Assembly (NCBI GenBank): GCA_036426205.1
Contig: WSYH01000855.1
Span: 94,170-158,169, forward strand
Direction: 5' to 3'
DNA from: Ascaphus truei
Taxonomy: Eukaryota > Chordata > Amphibia > Anura > Ascaphidae
DNA: 64,000 nucleotides
Below the pieces are notes generated by a model that did no database searches, was not told the origin of the DNA, and was given only the letters and a program-made list of their open reading frames with translations. Below, in pieces: positions 24,359-36,000 of this stretch; within the stretch, counting starts at the first letter, position 1; every line of letters starts with the position of its first letter. Position numbers and translations under genes: made by a program.

Positions 24359-25002
24359 TACCCTCCTTGTTTGTCTGTGCTATATCACTACTACATTATG
24401 AATGTATATTCAAAAGGTAATCCCCAAATCAGTACTTAATCCAAAACTTTAAAATCCCGTTTGTTTGGGACAAATGATTTCTATATTTCTGTTCCTACAT
24501 TCCATCCCGTATATATCCATGTTGTATTATTTTTCTGTATTTAGGTTAAAACTCCCTTGCAGTTCGCAACTCATTCACTTATTTCAATATATTCTTAATC
24601 ATGTTAAAATCTAATAGATATATGTAATATCTTGTAAAACTGTATACTATATAGTGTATTAATACATAAAATTATTACATGCTAAAAGAGTGTTTAAAAA
24701 GTATTTATTCTTTTTTTTAATTGGTGTCCGGTTTCTTAGTTTGGAATTGAAGCAATGACATGTCTTTTTTTGTTACTGGAAACTGTTCAGGCTGGTGGTC
24801 TACTGGAATGCTAATAAGTCTAGTTCCTAATTGAGGCCTTCTGGTTTCATCGTTTGTAGTTTAAATATCCAGTATGATTCTCTTTGTCTCAGTTTCTGGA
24901 ATCTGTCACCTCTTGCGACACCCATATTTATGCTCTCAATTCCTACTAGAGCCAAACCTTCTGAGTTATGGTTATGCTTGAGAGCAAAATGCCTGGATAC
25001 TC
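24359..25002 (-). CDS. PLE1: end of the GIY-YIG endonuclease and 3' region
   Basis: The minus-strand frame from 25002 to about 24827 encodes the conserved end of a Penelope-like GIY-YIG nuclease: VSRHFALKHN, then GDR and RESYWIFKLQT, ending PEGLN. GIY-YIG enzymes nick target DNA for PLE insertion. This is the last exon-like piece of PLE1. It continues in frame from 38434 once the 13.4-kb Harbinger element and one CAT copy are removed (joined residues KGFMGHGVSRHF). The rest to about 24360 is AT-rich 3' untranslated sequence. Confidence 0.85.
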
Positions 25003-25005
25003 CAT

Positions 25006-25091
25006 GGGCCTCATGCAGTAAGCGTTGATAAGGTATTTTTCGGCATTTTATAGCCAAAATTGGGTTTGAGATTCAGTAAGCGTCGATAAGT
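25006..25091 (+). repeat. Left terminal inverted repeat and subterminal repeat of the Harbinger element
   Basis: The 19-bp TIR begins at 25006. The phrase CAGTAAGCGTTGATAAG (from about 25016) is repeated with one change about 58 bp inward (25073-25089). Such subterminal repeats are candidate transposase or Myb binding sites. Confidence 0.8.
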
Positions 25092-26290
25092 GCTTGATTT
25101 CGGCAGGTTTCGGAGCCGATAATTTTGTTATGGCCAGTCGGCTGCCGATAAGCCTGTTTTCGCCACTGATCGCCACTTTTTTAAATCGGCTGGATTCAAG
25201 AAAAAAAATCAGCTTATCGGGGCTGATCGGCACTACGAAATTGAGATGTTATGGCCAATTTCTCCCGCCAACTAAAGTTGGCAGTTTGGAGGGGAGAACG
25301 ATCGCTAAGGCTGCCGGAACGGCACTTAGAAAAAAAAAATCTTCGGTACATCAATGGAGTCAATGGAGCGGGGACGTATAACAGTATAGTACTGTTTACG
25401 TTTCATTGCTCACAATACAAACGTCATTTGCATTACAGTGTGGGGGCATTCCCTGCATTGTGTCACAGCTGACGTGTATTATTTGCATAACATTGTACTT
25501 TTACATGTTTTCAGCATTTGCGTGTCACATTACTCATCATGTGATGATGTGTCAAGGGAAAATACTATACTCAACTCTTAAAGGAGAACCTCACATCATA
25601 TCACACATTTTACTGAACTGAGCGACAATTATTTACATGATGTTACACATGTCACACATGTCACACATACACCGTATATTCATGTTCCTTTACATTACAC
25701 AATGCTTGTAATGTGTGACGCATCTTTAAACGTTCATGTACATCTGTCTTCTCATGTTTACATCTAGTTTTGGGTCCTCCCTATTTTCATGACGTCACTT
25801 ATTGGACGCTCAATCACATTGCATGTTTACATTGTAACCGTAGCATTAGAAGCACTTCAACCTAACTTATACACACATGTACAGTAATTCATCATTGGGA
25901 CACCTTGTAAACTCATTCTATAGCAACTATCCTCATTACAGAAATGCATGCATATGCACACGACTATTCATTGTTGTCAACATGTGACAATAACATGGCT
26001 AATTACACATGTTACACCAAACTTTTCCCACGTCAATCTCAGCCTTTTTGTCTAATTACATGACTGACTGTTGCGTTCACAAGTGTTACATGCATTGCAC
26101 ATTCAACTATTTATTTTCAAGCAATCTTTGTACAAAGCTTCATGTCACATCATTGGCAAATATCATCATTCCCTGCAGAATACACACAACAAATACTTCT
26201 AAGAACAACTGCACACAGCTTGCCACAGAAGTACTTTATTATGTTAATATAACACCTTGCATTTTACTATGTCACCTGACATCATCACAT
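25092..26290. other. Left non-coding region of the Harbinger element
   Basis: The first 250 bp are rich in GATAAG/CGGC motifs (for example GCCGATAAG and CTTATCGG), which form additional short inverted repeats. The rest is AT-rich with recurrent ACATG/CACATG words and no coding frame. Confidence 0.6.
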
Positions 26291-26309
26291 ACCTATTTAA
26301 AGGACGCCC
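26291..26309 (+). promoter_or_regulatory. Candidate core promoter of the Harbinger transposase
   Basis: CTATTTAAAGGACGCCC is a TATA-like box about 50 bp before the transposase start codon. A near copy (TTTTTAAGGACGCC) lies at 30501-30514, and another TATTTAAAGGC box precedes the Myb/SANT gene on the minus strand. Confidence 0.5.
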
Positions 26310-26342
26310 ATTACCTGCTCATTCACAGCTACTCATTTCAAA

Positions 26343-27660
26343 ATGTTGCGATTGTTTAGGAGACGGAGGAACATTCTTTTCTATGACATGCTTGCTGATC
26401 AAGAGAATGATATAGGGCAAGGGAGGGACAGACCGAGGGACAGTGACAGGGACAGTCACGCGGATACGACAGGGACAGGGAGAGGGACAGGCCGAGGGAC
26501 AGGTAGAGGGACAGGAGATCAGAGGAGAAGACAGAGGAGACAAGTTGTGCCTCGTCCGCGTGTGTACAGGGAGAGAACCCTGTTAGATGGGATGAGTGAG
26601 GAGGAGATAGTAAGTCGCTATCATTTGAGTTCAGCAGCAATCTTATCTCTTTATGAGGAGATAAGGGGAGATTTAGATTTTTTCACAGCCAGAGGTCGTG
26701 CAGTCCCTGGGCTTGTTAAAATGCTGTGCTCATTACATTATCTTGCTTCCGCGTCATACCAGACAACTGTGGGCATAGTGGGCGGGGTCACGCAATCTAC
26801 ATTCTCGCGGGCCTTTACCCAGTTTCTCTATGCACTCAATAGACGCGCTAGGAATTATATTCATTTTCCTACAGAGGCAACAGAGTGGCTGGAAGTCAGG
26901 ACTGGCTTTTATAATATAGCAGGGATACCATGTGTGCTGGGTGCAATCGATTGCACACATGTTGCTTTGATTGCACCTAGTCAGAGTGAGCATGTGTACC
27001 GCAATCGTAAGCACTACCATTCACTCAATGTACAGGTGGTATGTGATGCCACGATGAGGATAATGCATGTGGTACCCAAATTCCCTGGTTCCAGTCACGA
27101 TTCCTCTATCCTGAGGAACTCTTCAGTCTTCCATGCGTTCGAAGAGGGACATTTTGAACATGGTTGGCTGCTGGGTGAGTACAGATTTACATGTTCTAAC
27201 ACAAAACACATTTTTATTTAGGAATGTTGGCATTGTAGAATTTGATCACTAATGTCAGCTTATGTGTGCTCCATTTATTATAGGTGACTCAGGATACGGA
27301 ATTAGGCCATGGCTCTTGACTCCGGTGCTAAACCCTCAAACTGAAGCAGAGGAGAGGTACAATGCAGCCCATATATCTACAAGATCTGTTATAGAGAGGA
27401 CATTTGGCCTACTCAAGACCAGATTTAGGTGTCTGGACAGAACTGGTGGGGCTCTTCTATACAAGCCTCAAAAAGTGTCTGATATTATCCTTGCCTGTTG
27501 CATTTTGCACAATGTTGCACTCAGGCACAATGTACAATCAGACCTAGCTGAGCCTTTGGTAGACGAGCATCCCACCCATGTAGCTGCTGAAAATGAACAA
27601 ACAGCCAGTGGTGGCCAGACACGCCAGAATCTCATCAATTCCTTTTTTTCTTGTAAGTAA
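26343..27660 (+). CDS. PIF-Harbinger DDE transposase, two exons
   Basis: Exon 1 runs 26343-27174 and exon 2 27284-27660, with a GTGAGT donor and a TATAG acceptor; the joined 402-residue protein has no stop. An Arg/Gly/Thr-rich tail (about 25-75) is followed by a helix-turn-helix region (about 84-106) and the catalytic domain. The DDE residues are D203 in GAIDCTHV, D253 in GSSHDSSILR and E315 in RSVIERTFGLLKTRF. The exon junction lies in the family signature LLGDSGYG. The family cuts and pastes DNA at TWA-like sites, normally with a Myb-like partner. Everything needed for activity appears present. A cryptic donor near 27653 could allow a third exon. Confidence 0.93.
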
Positions 27661-29229
27661 AAACATATATGTTCCAAGTTCTACTTTTATAGTTTTATTA
27701 TGTTATATTAACAATAATGTTTTTTTATATAACCTTCTGTTAGGACACAGATGAATATGGGTTGCACACCTTTCTTTTCTTTGCTGTGTGCACAAAGGGA
27801 TGTGGCACCGGTATGTTATTGTTGCACAGGTTATATAATCCCTCTTCAATTGTACTTTAGTTGTGTGTATGTGAATACAACTGGGGTAACAAAGCACTAA
27901 TATTTTAGCATTGTGTTGTTCCTTATGCTAAGACAATACACATATTATGCCCATACTCATTCATGCTTCTAGTATGCTTACAATGTTATTGGTGCAGTGT
28001 AACATGTACATCCATATGATGTGTACACCAGGCTGATTTACATTTTGAATGTGATTAAATATACATGGTGTTGCACATTTAACACCAAATACACACTTTG
28101 CTGTGTTGTTTACGGTACTGAAGATGGCATGTCAATGTTTGCAATTTATATATTGTTCCTTTGCATTATAGGTATATCTCCAGTATGACTGATCATGGTA
28201 TGTATATTTGCTGACATCTCTCATAAGATGTGCCTACCTCAATCTTCCTATAATTCTTTGAAGTAAAAACCCAACATATTGGTTTAAAGACAAATGTAAC
28301 ATACATGTACTTTCTGTATCATGTATATGCATTTAGCTACTCTTGAGGTTTCATGTGCATTGTATTAGAAAATGATTACTCACATTTCATCACATTTTAT
28401 GTATGTTTCCTTATAAATTCCATTAATGTAATATAGAGGTGTTTGGAGAAAAGGGGATAACTGTACTTATTTGTTTACTTACGGGAGCTCATTCATCACG
28501 GATGAAATTGACTGATCATAACACTCCATGCATGAATGCCTGTAATCACAACAATGCGTACTACATCTTATATTTAGCAATGTAGGTGTTTATTAATGCT
28601 AGGAATTAATAGTCAACATTAATTTAAATTTGTGACATGTGTATGTATAAGTCACACGTGTGTGGATGTGTCCTACATGTACCAAGTGTAAAACTGTTAA
28701 CAGAAACCACAATTTTGTCGCAAATGTTACTGTAATTTAGCATTTCTAATTTCCCAATATGACAATGTTGGTAATATTTTTGGAATGTCAATCACGTCAC
28801 TTCATCATTATCATGATGATAATTATCAAGTATTCTCACAATTGTAACGTCAATCACGTGCACATTAGCATAGACACACTTTTTAAGACAACTGTTTGTG
28901 TCTGTATCAATTTGTGTAGGATCCATGTATAACACCGACAAATGATAACAGCAGCTTTATTATGGTAGCTTATATCATGATATTGACTATACTATTTATT
29001 TTTAGAACGTTTAATAAACACAGTAAACTATAGTTAGTTAGGTTAATGAAATATACACAGAAACGTACTTCATTACATGATGTTGATGTAATATTCAGAA
29101 CATCATGCATTGTAGGGGACCACAACATCTGGGCAATAAGATTATTTGCTACAGTCCCAAACCATTTTATCAACATACCCATGTAACAAGAGATTTTTAA
29201 CAATAAATGGCTAGTTGGTTGTAAGTGTC
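27661..29229. other. Non-coding spacer in the Harbinger element
   Basis: AT-rich sequence with many ACATGT/TACATG words, no coding frame of note and no recognisable nested element. Confidence 0.6.
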
Positions 29230-29470
29230 CTTTACATTGGGAGAAGGAGTGGCTCAGTGAGTAAAGACACACACTGGCACTGAGAGTTTGAAGCAGGGGA
29301 GTCTGGTTCAATTCCCGGTGTGACCTTGGGCAAGTCACTTTATCTCCCTGTGCCTCAGGCGGCCAAAAATAAATTGTAAGTTCCACGGGCCAGGGACCTC
29401 AGCCTGAAAAATGTGTCTGTAAAGCGCTGCGTACAACTAGCAGCGCTATACATGAACATGCTCAAATTAT
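29230..29470 (+). repeat. tRNA-derived CORE-type SINE
   Basis: The head contains polymerase III boxes (TGGCTCAGTGAGTAAAG and GGTTCAATTCCCGG). The body has GACCTTGGGCAAGTCACTTT and CTGTGCCTCAGG, characteristic of MIR/CORE-SINE-like families, then TAAAGCGCTGCGTAC and an ATT-rich tail. It is inserted in the Harbinger spacer, so it is younger than the element or travelled with it. Confidence 0.82.
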
Positions 29471-30846
29471 AATTATTATTATTGTTACATAGTTTCGACA
29501 GTCATACGTTCCATTACACAATAGAATACACAAATGTGTTAGCAGAGTGGGAATGGTTGTTATATATAAAACACACCATGCCATAAAATGCTAGTAGTAA
29601 TTAAAGAACACTCAATAAAAATTCATGAGGCACTCTTTTGCAACATCATTATGTTAATTAAGTGCTTATGCAATATAGGCATAAGGGTATCACATTTTTA
29701 ATTGTTTGTTAATAAGCGCTGCAAGCAATATAAAATTAGTTCCATATGTAGTATAGTAGTCGGTGGCTCCTCCTCACAATCATCTCATATAAAGGTAGAC
29801 TCTTCTGAAATCATACATTGATCCGATTGTATCTTCCCCGACATCTCTGAAATACAGCAAACACATGATGGTCAAAGATGGCACCTTACTATATATGTAT
29901 CCGTGACAACGCGTTACACAGCTCTATATGATTGTGTACATACACACGTCAGTCACTTATATGTTAGAAGTACAAGTGTACATCAGTATGTAATTTTTCT
30001 TTAAATTTGTAGCAGGCATAACTATGTATATGAAGTGAACGTTGCCTGTATACTGTATCCTGTATACTGAAAAATGTGCGCGCACATCTTAGTGTGCGCA
30101 CGCACTTCACGCTTGGGTGGACTAACTGTTAGCGCATGCGCAAAACAATGCGTAAGTTGTGCGTTCAATACATGTTGAAAATACCAGTAAACATAAAATC
30201 TTTATTTCAAATACAATGAAGACGAAACTACATTCGTTCTGAACGAGTACATCTGTATTCTTTTTAAACAGACGTGTTTGGACAGAAAGCACGGCCGATA
30301 ACAAAATGCGCAAATGCAATACGTGTGACGTCATGTTAAGCACGCTAACACTCCTCCCACTCAATTAACATTCGGCTAACGCCCAGTGTACGCCCCCACT
30401 GTATGACACAGTGCAGTTACCGTTACTATAACAAAACAAGACAGCCAATAGGCTTTGAGGCGCGCACGTCGCTTGGGGGCGGGACTTACATCCGTAATCC
30501 TTTTTAAGGACGCCTTGGCCCATGACAAGGGTCCCACGTCATACGTGGTGGACCCGGTTTTTTATTTTGTAGATGTTGCATGATAACAAAACAGGTATGT
30601 GTTAGAGTTATGGTAAAATGTTGCTAATATGTTTAAAGGGATAGGAAAGTACGTATATTTATTCCGTCAGCAATGTGTAAGCCTCTTTCAGGTTCTACTA
30701 TATTGTATTAGGAAACAATTTGTTTGTGATCGCTACATGTTATGCAGTCTGCAATGTTACGCTGTATCCACGCATTGAAAGTGAAAATGGTGGTTACAAA
30801 AAAAAAAAAAATTAAACGCAGAGTCAACGCATAACGATTGTTATAT
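29471..30846. other. Spacer between transposase and forkhead genes, with a promoter-like patch
   Basis: Most of it is AT-rich and featureless. The patch at 30365-30560 is richer in CG and holds a CCAAT box (30446), a GGGCGGG box (30478) and TTTTTAAGGACGCC (30501-30514), which resembles the transposase promoter. A GTATGT donor-like site follows at 30594. No downstream plus-strand gene was found, so this may start a non-coding transcript or be a relic. Confidence 0.45.
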
Positions 30847-31515
30847 TTACCATTCTTCTAGAATTAACTCTTCGTCTGCCTGCAACTGTTCGCTCCAGAA
30901 ATGCAAGGCATTTTCATCCACACTTGACCCAAACGCTGAATCCAGTATGACACACATCTCCTCCATGAAGCGCTCATAGGAATCGCCACTGCTTTCTTCA
31001 AACAATTGGTCCGGAGGTAGGTTCATTTCTTCGGGTACCCATTCCAATGCATTTTCAGCTGAAAGGCTTGGTACATAATCATAGTAGTTATGTTCTTGTA
31101 CAATGTGGGTTTCAGGAATGGAGGGTGCAGATATTGCAGCAGGTATCGATTCACACGGAACAGTAGTAGCGGATCCATTGCTATTGGCATTAGGAATAAA
31201 TATGCCATTAAGCACAATATGTGTGCCCTCTTTCACGGTGAAATGTTTATCCTTGGAAATCTTCCAGAAACCATACCTGTCTTCTAGCTTATCCTGCACA
31301 CGTTCAAAACAGTCATTAGTTGATAAAGTGAATCTTACTGAGGAATTAAAATTGCGCGCATGCCCACGTTCTTGGTAATAAGGATATTTGGCTCTAATCA
31401 AATCATAGATTTGACGTGTGTTAGCTTTGTGTCCGCAAGTGGACAAAATCGCTTCTGCTATCATGAATTTATACCCTCTGTGCGGATTCATATTCGTTAC
31501 GAATTCATCAGCCAT
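30847..31515 (-). CDS. Divergent forkhead (winged-helix) protein in the Harbinger element
   Basis: This is an intact single-exon gene of 222 residues starting at 31515. Residues about 14-88 follow the forkhead domain: YKFMIAEAIL (helix 1), ANTRQIYDLIRAKYPYYQER (helix 2 and turn), FNSSVRFTLSTNDCFERV (recognition helix, normally N-S-I-R-H-N-L-S-x-N-D-C-F) and YGFWKI (wing). The recognition His is replaced by Phe and the following Asn by Thr, so base contacts should differ from ordinary Fox proteins. The C-terminal 60 residues are strongly acidic and aromatic, like an activation domain. It lies between the transposase and the Myb/SANT gene. It may bind element ends or drive element expression; this is inference. 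Confidence 0.85.
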   Translation of the reverse strand: MADEFVTNMNPHRGYKFMIAEAILSTCGHKANTRQIYDLIRAKYPYYQERGHARNFNSSVRFTLSTNDCFERVQDKLEDRYGFWKISKDKHFTVKEGTHIVLNGIFIPNANSNGSATTVPCESIPAAISAPSIPETHIVQEHNYYDYVPSLSAENALEWVPEEMNLPPDQLFEESSGDSYERFMEEMCVILDSAFGSSVDENALHFWSEQLQADEELILEEW

Positions 31516-33034
31516 TGCAGATTAACACAAAAAATGTGTGCAGGTCTCTGTTCTTTGCTCATAAGAATGAAAGTGGTCAATGCCTAACAATTTGCTGTGT
31601 TTCCTTTTCAAGGTCATAAAAAGTATCAACTGTTACTCCTTTTTTGAAGGTCCAATTGGATATGTTGAATTAATTGGTTGAACGTTTGTGGTTTCTGATA
31701 GCCGTTTGTCTGACAAACATGTATCATTTTTTTATCTCGTTTCTCACAACATTCCGAGACTTTTAATTAAGTAACATTGTGGTTTCTTGAAAAATAAAAT
31801 AGAGCACTGTGTGAAAATAGTGCTTACACAGCCATATAATGAAATACACAGACACCTGCAAAAGGAAATGTTTTTTTTCCGCATAAATTTCTGTGTGTAT
31901 TTGAAAGTCTGGTTAACTCCCTGTCTGCATCAGTTGAAGTACGTCTGTATATATAATCAATCCTAGTCTCATCTAAATATATATATATATATAGATATTT
32001 ATATATATTATAAAGTATATATTTTACTATATGTATATTGTAGTATATGTAATTATGTATCATATTATATCTATAAAATCTCTATATCATATATCTATAT
32101 ATATATCTCTATAATATATATATAATAAAATAGCAGGAGTACACACAACATATTGATGGCAGTAAGTAGGCCTTGTATGAAACCCTATTAAATGGTGTTA
32201 AACATGAGTGAATTAAGTAATAACATTTGTTTTAGGCCAATACTGTTATAGGCTCACAGTTAGTATAGTTCTCAAACATTAGGCCTCTATTCTTAAAATG
32301 TGTGTTTTCACAAGGAGCATGAAGTGTATGTTTTTTTGTAAATACAATATACCAGTTTAGATAGTACTATATTACATACAACACACCCACACACACACAA
32401 AAACACACACCACACCACACACACACACCACACACACACACACACACACACCCAACACACACACACACACACAACACACACACACACACACACACAACAC
32501 ACATACCACAGTGTGTGTCTGTGTATTGTGTGTGCATATATCCATACATACTACAATATATTAGTAGAAATTCAGAGATGTTCTTGAAACAAGAACACAT
32601 AAATGATTAAGGACAACATTACAATGGCCACGCAAAGGTAAGTAATATTAACACAAAATCCGCTGTACACGTACAAGAAAGTGGTTGCAGTTAAATAGGT
32701 GTTTTTTTAATTGCATGTGAATAATATGCACATGCAATGATTACATCAAGTAACACACCCAAATGCATGTTTGCTGCAAAGTCAATGGCAGCTTCTCTAA
32801 ACTTAGCAACTGCTGGCTCTGGTGGACCATTACTGAATACACGATTCATACATCAATATTAATAACACTATTCATTAAGTAGGGACTGTTAAATTTTCCA
32901 AAAGTTCACGTGTACAGACAATACTTGAAAGTTTGGAAAAACACACCCACGATACCCTTCACATACTCAATATGAATTAGATAATCTGAAGTCAACAAAA
33001 CAAGGCCAAAGACATATTTAGTGAATTATAACAT
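31516..33034. repeat. AT-rich spacer with AT and CA microsatellites
   Basis: AT runs occupy about 31976-32130, and interrupted CA runs 32383-32503. The Cys/Val-rich frames on the minus strand there are repeat artefacts. No promoter for the forkhead gene is obvious. Confidence 0.75.
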
Positions 33035-36000
33035 TTATTTTTTTTGTTCCTTTTGAGAGCGAGTAACAGGCCTGCTTGTTGTCTCTTGTATTTTCCTTTT
33101 TCGTTTTGCAACAACTTTAGCCACAACAGAGCCACTTTGAGTGGCCTCTGGCACTTCACGGGCAGGGCTTGTGGCCAGTGACTCACCTACAGGGCTTTTG
33201 GGCAGTGACTCACCTACAGGGCTTTTGGGCAGTGACTCACCTACAGGGCTTTTGGGCAGTGACTGTTTCCCTACAGGACTTGTGGGCAGTGACTGTTCAC
33301 CTACAGGGCTTTTGGCCAGTGACTCACCGACAGGGCTTGTGCCCACTGACACATGTGAGCAAGTTGGTAGACACTGCACAAGTGATGGTTGGTCTGTTTC
33401 ATGTGTGTCTTTTTTTGTTTGTGTCCAAAAACTGGTCAGTAGTAACTGCTTGTGCTGTTTTGTTTTTGTCGCCTCCTTTGTAGGTGTCAGCTCCTGATTT
33501 TGTACAGATGGCAGCGGTAGGATGTCGTCAGGAACCTGCACAGCAATGTCTGCTACTTGAGCGGTAACATTCGGACCTGGGGAATGAAGCTCAGATGCAT
33601 GTGGTGAAAAATTACCAACATGTAAAGATCCTGCCTGTGAGGTGTTGAAGTTTAAATGTGGTACAGTAGTCATTCTCAAGTAATTTGCTTGGGTTTGCTG
33701 AACAACTAATGCTTCGAATGAGGTGTTGATTTTTTGCAACTGTTTAGGCACTTCAATGAAGACTCTGTAGAGATGTGCCAATTGTGATATCGTTTCTTCC
33801 TGCAGTGCAATGATCCTTTCCAGCACTGTCATCAGATCAGAATGGCGTCGATTTTCTGCTTCCACAATTTTTCCCTCAGAAGCTACAATTGCATCGTATG
33901 TGGTAGTTGATGGACGATTTGGCGGTAAAACTGTTTCAATTGGAACCTCTTCATGCTCACTTGATTGTATTTCTGTGTCTATGGCGGTGGCATCATCATC
34001 ATCATCTTCATCATTATGTTCTACAAATAAATGTACACATTATTAAATGGCATGTTAATCTCTGCTGTGTTACTATGTAATTATACTGTGTCATAAGTAA
34101 CAACTAACATGTTTCCATACGTTTTATAACCTCACATTAAAAACTACCTTGACTTACGAATAATGTTTGGACTCAGTATGAAATATGAATGAATGAAAAC
34201 TTGCTGTAAACTCACAACTCCTACATGATAGTTAACATCACTAACACAATACATGTTGCCTTACACTTCATTTTCACTGACACTAAGTAATCCTATTTAA
34301 AGAACATGTGCAAAACAAATAATGAACATGACAACATAACATATAGAAGTGCACATATTATATGGCCACCAACTCATACACTCACCTTCTAGGTGTGTTG
34401 AGCTGCATGACCCAGGTGAAGACACTTGTTCCGTCTCAGGTGACACATGTCCTCCAGGGGCAACTATATATAACAATAACATAAGTTTTACATTTACATG
34501 TGTAAATATTGAACAAACAGTTATTGTATGTTCTGTATTTATGAGTACCTAACAGCATCAGTTCCTTAACCGAAAATGTGTGTGTGAAAGTGAACATAAA
34601 TAGTTGTAATAACAATGTACATGCCTGTGTACTTAGAACTTTTGAGTTCCCTAACATACAACATACTATGTTTCTGCAGTAATGCGTGAGGATAAATAGA
34701 TTAAAATTGTACATAAAAATCATATGTTGTGTAGTGATATCAGTATCATAATGTACATACAGTAGCGACATTGTTTATTGCAGCAAAAGCCGCCGGCTGC
34801 ATGCGTCTGGGAAGCGGGTAGCCGCGGCGCGTGGCGGCGCACTGTGACGTCACAGTAACATGCGCGCCCGGCTTCCCCGTCTTCCCCGGCTTCCCCAGGC
34901 TTCCCCGACACCCCTGGAGATCAAATGAAGGTAAGCGGGGGTGCGGGGAAGCAGAGGGGCAGAGCAGGAGCCGGGTACGGGGTCGGGAAGGGGGGTAAAT
35001 TGCGCGCGAAGTGGAGGGGGGGTGCGTGGGGGAAACGCGGCGGCGCGCGGTTGTTACTGGCGGCAGCTGGGGTAGATCTCGGCGTGCCGCCGTGATTTAG
35101 TGCAATAAACAATGTTGGTGCTGTAAGTATCATGAGATGAACATTCACAATGGTTATCATGAAGGTGGTCATATTTCAAAAAGTTTTGTTTTTGGTACAG
35201 GATATGTGTGGTACATTAATAGAAGATGTGGCACACCTGAATGTGGCTGTCACTCAACAAGACAACACATGCAGTGTGTGATAATGTGTCGTTGATAGTA
35301 GTTCAACTATAGATATGAGTGAACTAATGTGTGACGTACGCTTTGATAACTAATGAGTTGTTGGGGCATTTAGTAGCTAGAGTTACGCTTTCAAATGAGT
35401 GTGATTAACTTCAGTTGTGCTAGTCAGGTTGTAAGAACGGTATTCCCTTCCCCAAAAAGCCTAATCAGCCAGACCTTTCAATTACTTCAAACAGGTGAAA
35501 ATGGTGTGAACTAAGTTGACCCTAAGATGAGCCTGTAATTTGTGTGTGTGCTGAACCCCACCCCCTCTGTTGAAGTGTATGCTGTGATGAGATATTAATT
35601 GCAGCTGCTTTAACACAATGGTAGAGGAGCTAAATAGTCATCTGCAGTGTTTAAGTTATGAACACAATGACATAACATATGCTACGTGTGCCTCATTATG
35701 CTGTCTGTATATGACATTAAGCAAAAATGGACCATTTCATAAACAACTATAGATGTGTTAGTGCAAGTGATGTTTGTAGGCCGTTGCATGCAATATATTT
35801 GATGCATGTTTAAAATAGGCAGTAATGTCGTGTTTGTAGGAGTAAAATAAATAAAAGACACAATAATATTATACATATTTATGTTCTGTACCTGTAGGTA
35901 GTAATAATTTCTCATTATCATGTGTTACACATGTGTGCTACCCTGTTGTTCCCCATCTTCGCCCACCATAAATTGCTTCCAATGCAGCAAAGCATTGTGG

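Noticed and set aside
33165..33350. CRISPR-like array of short regular repeats
   Set aside because: The repeats are adjacent, coding and in frame without unique spacers; this is a minisatellite in an exon.
34790..35090. CpG island of a host gene promoter
   Set aside because: It is fully contained within a TA-flanked MITE with inverted ends and has no adjacent host exon.
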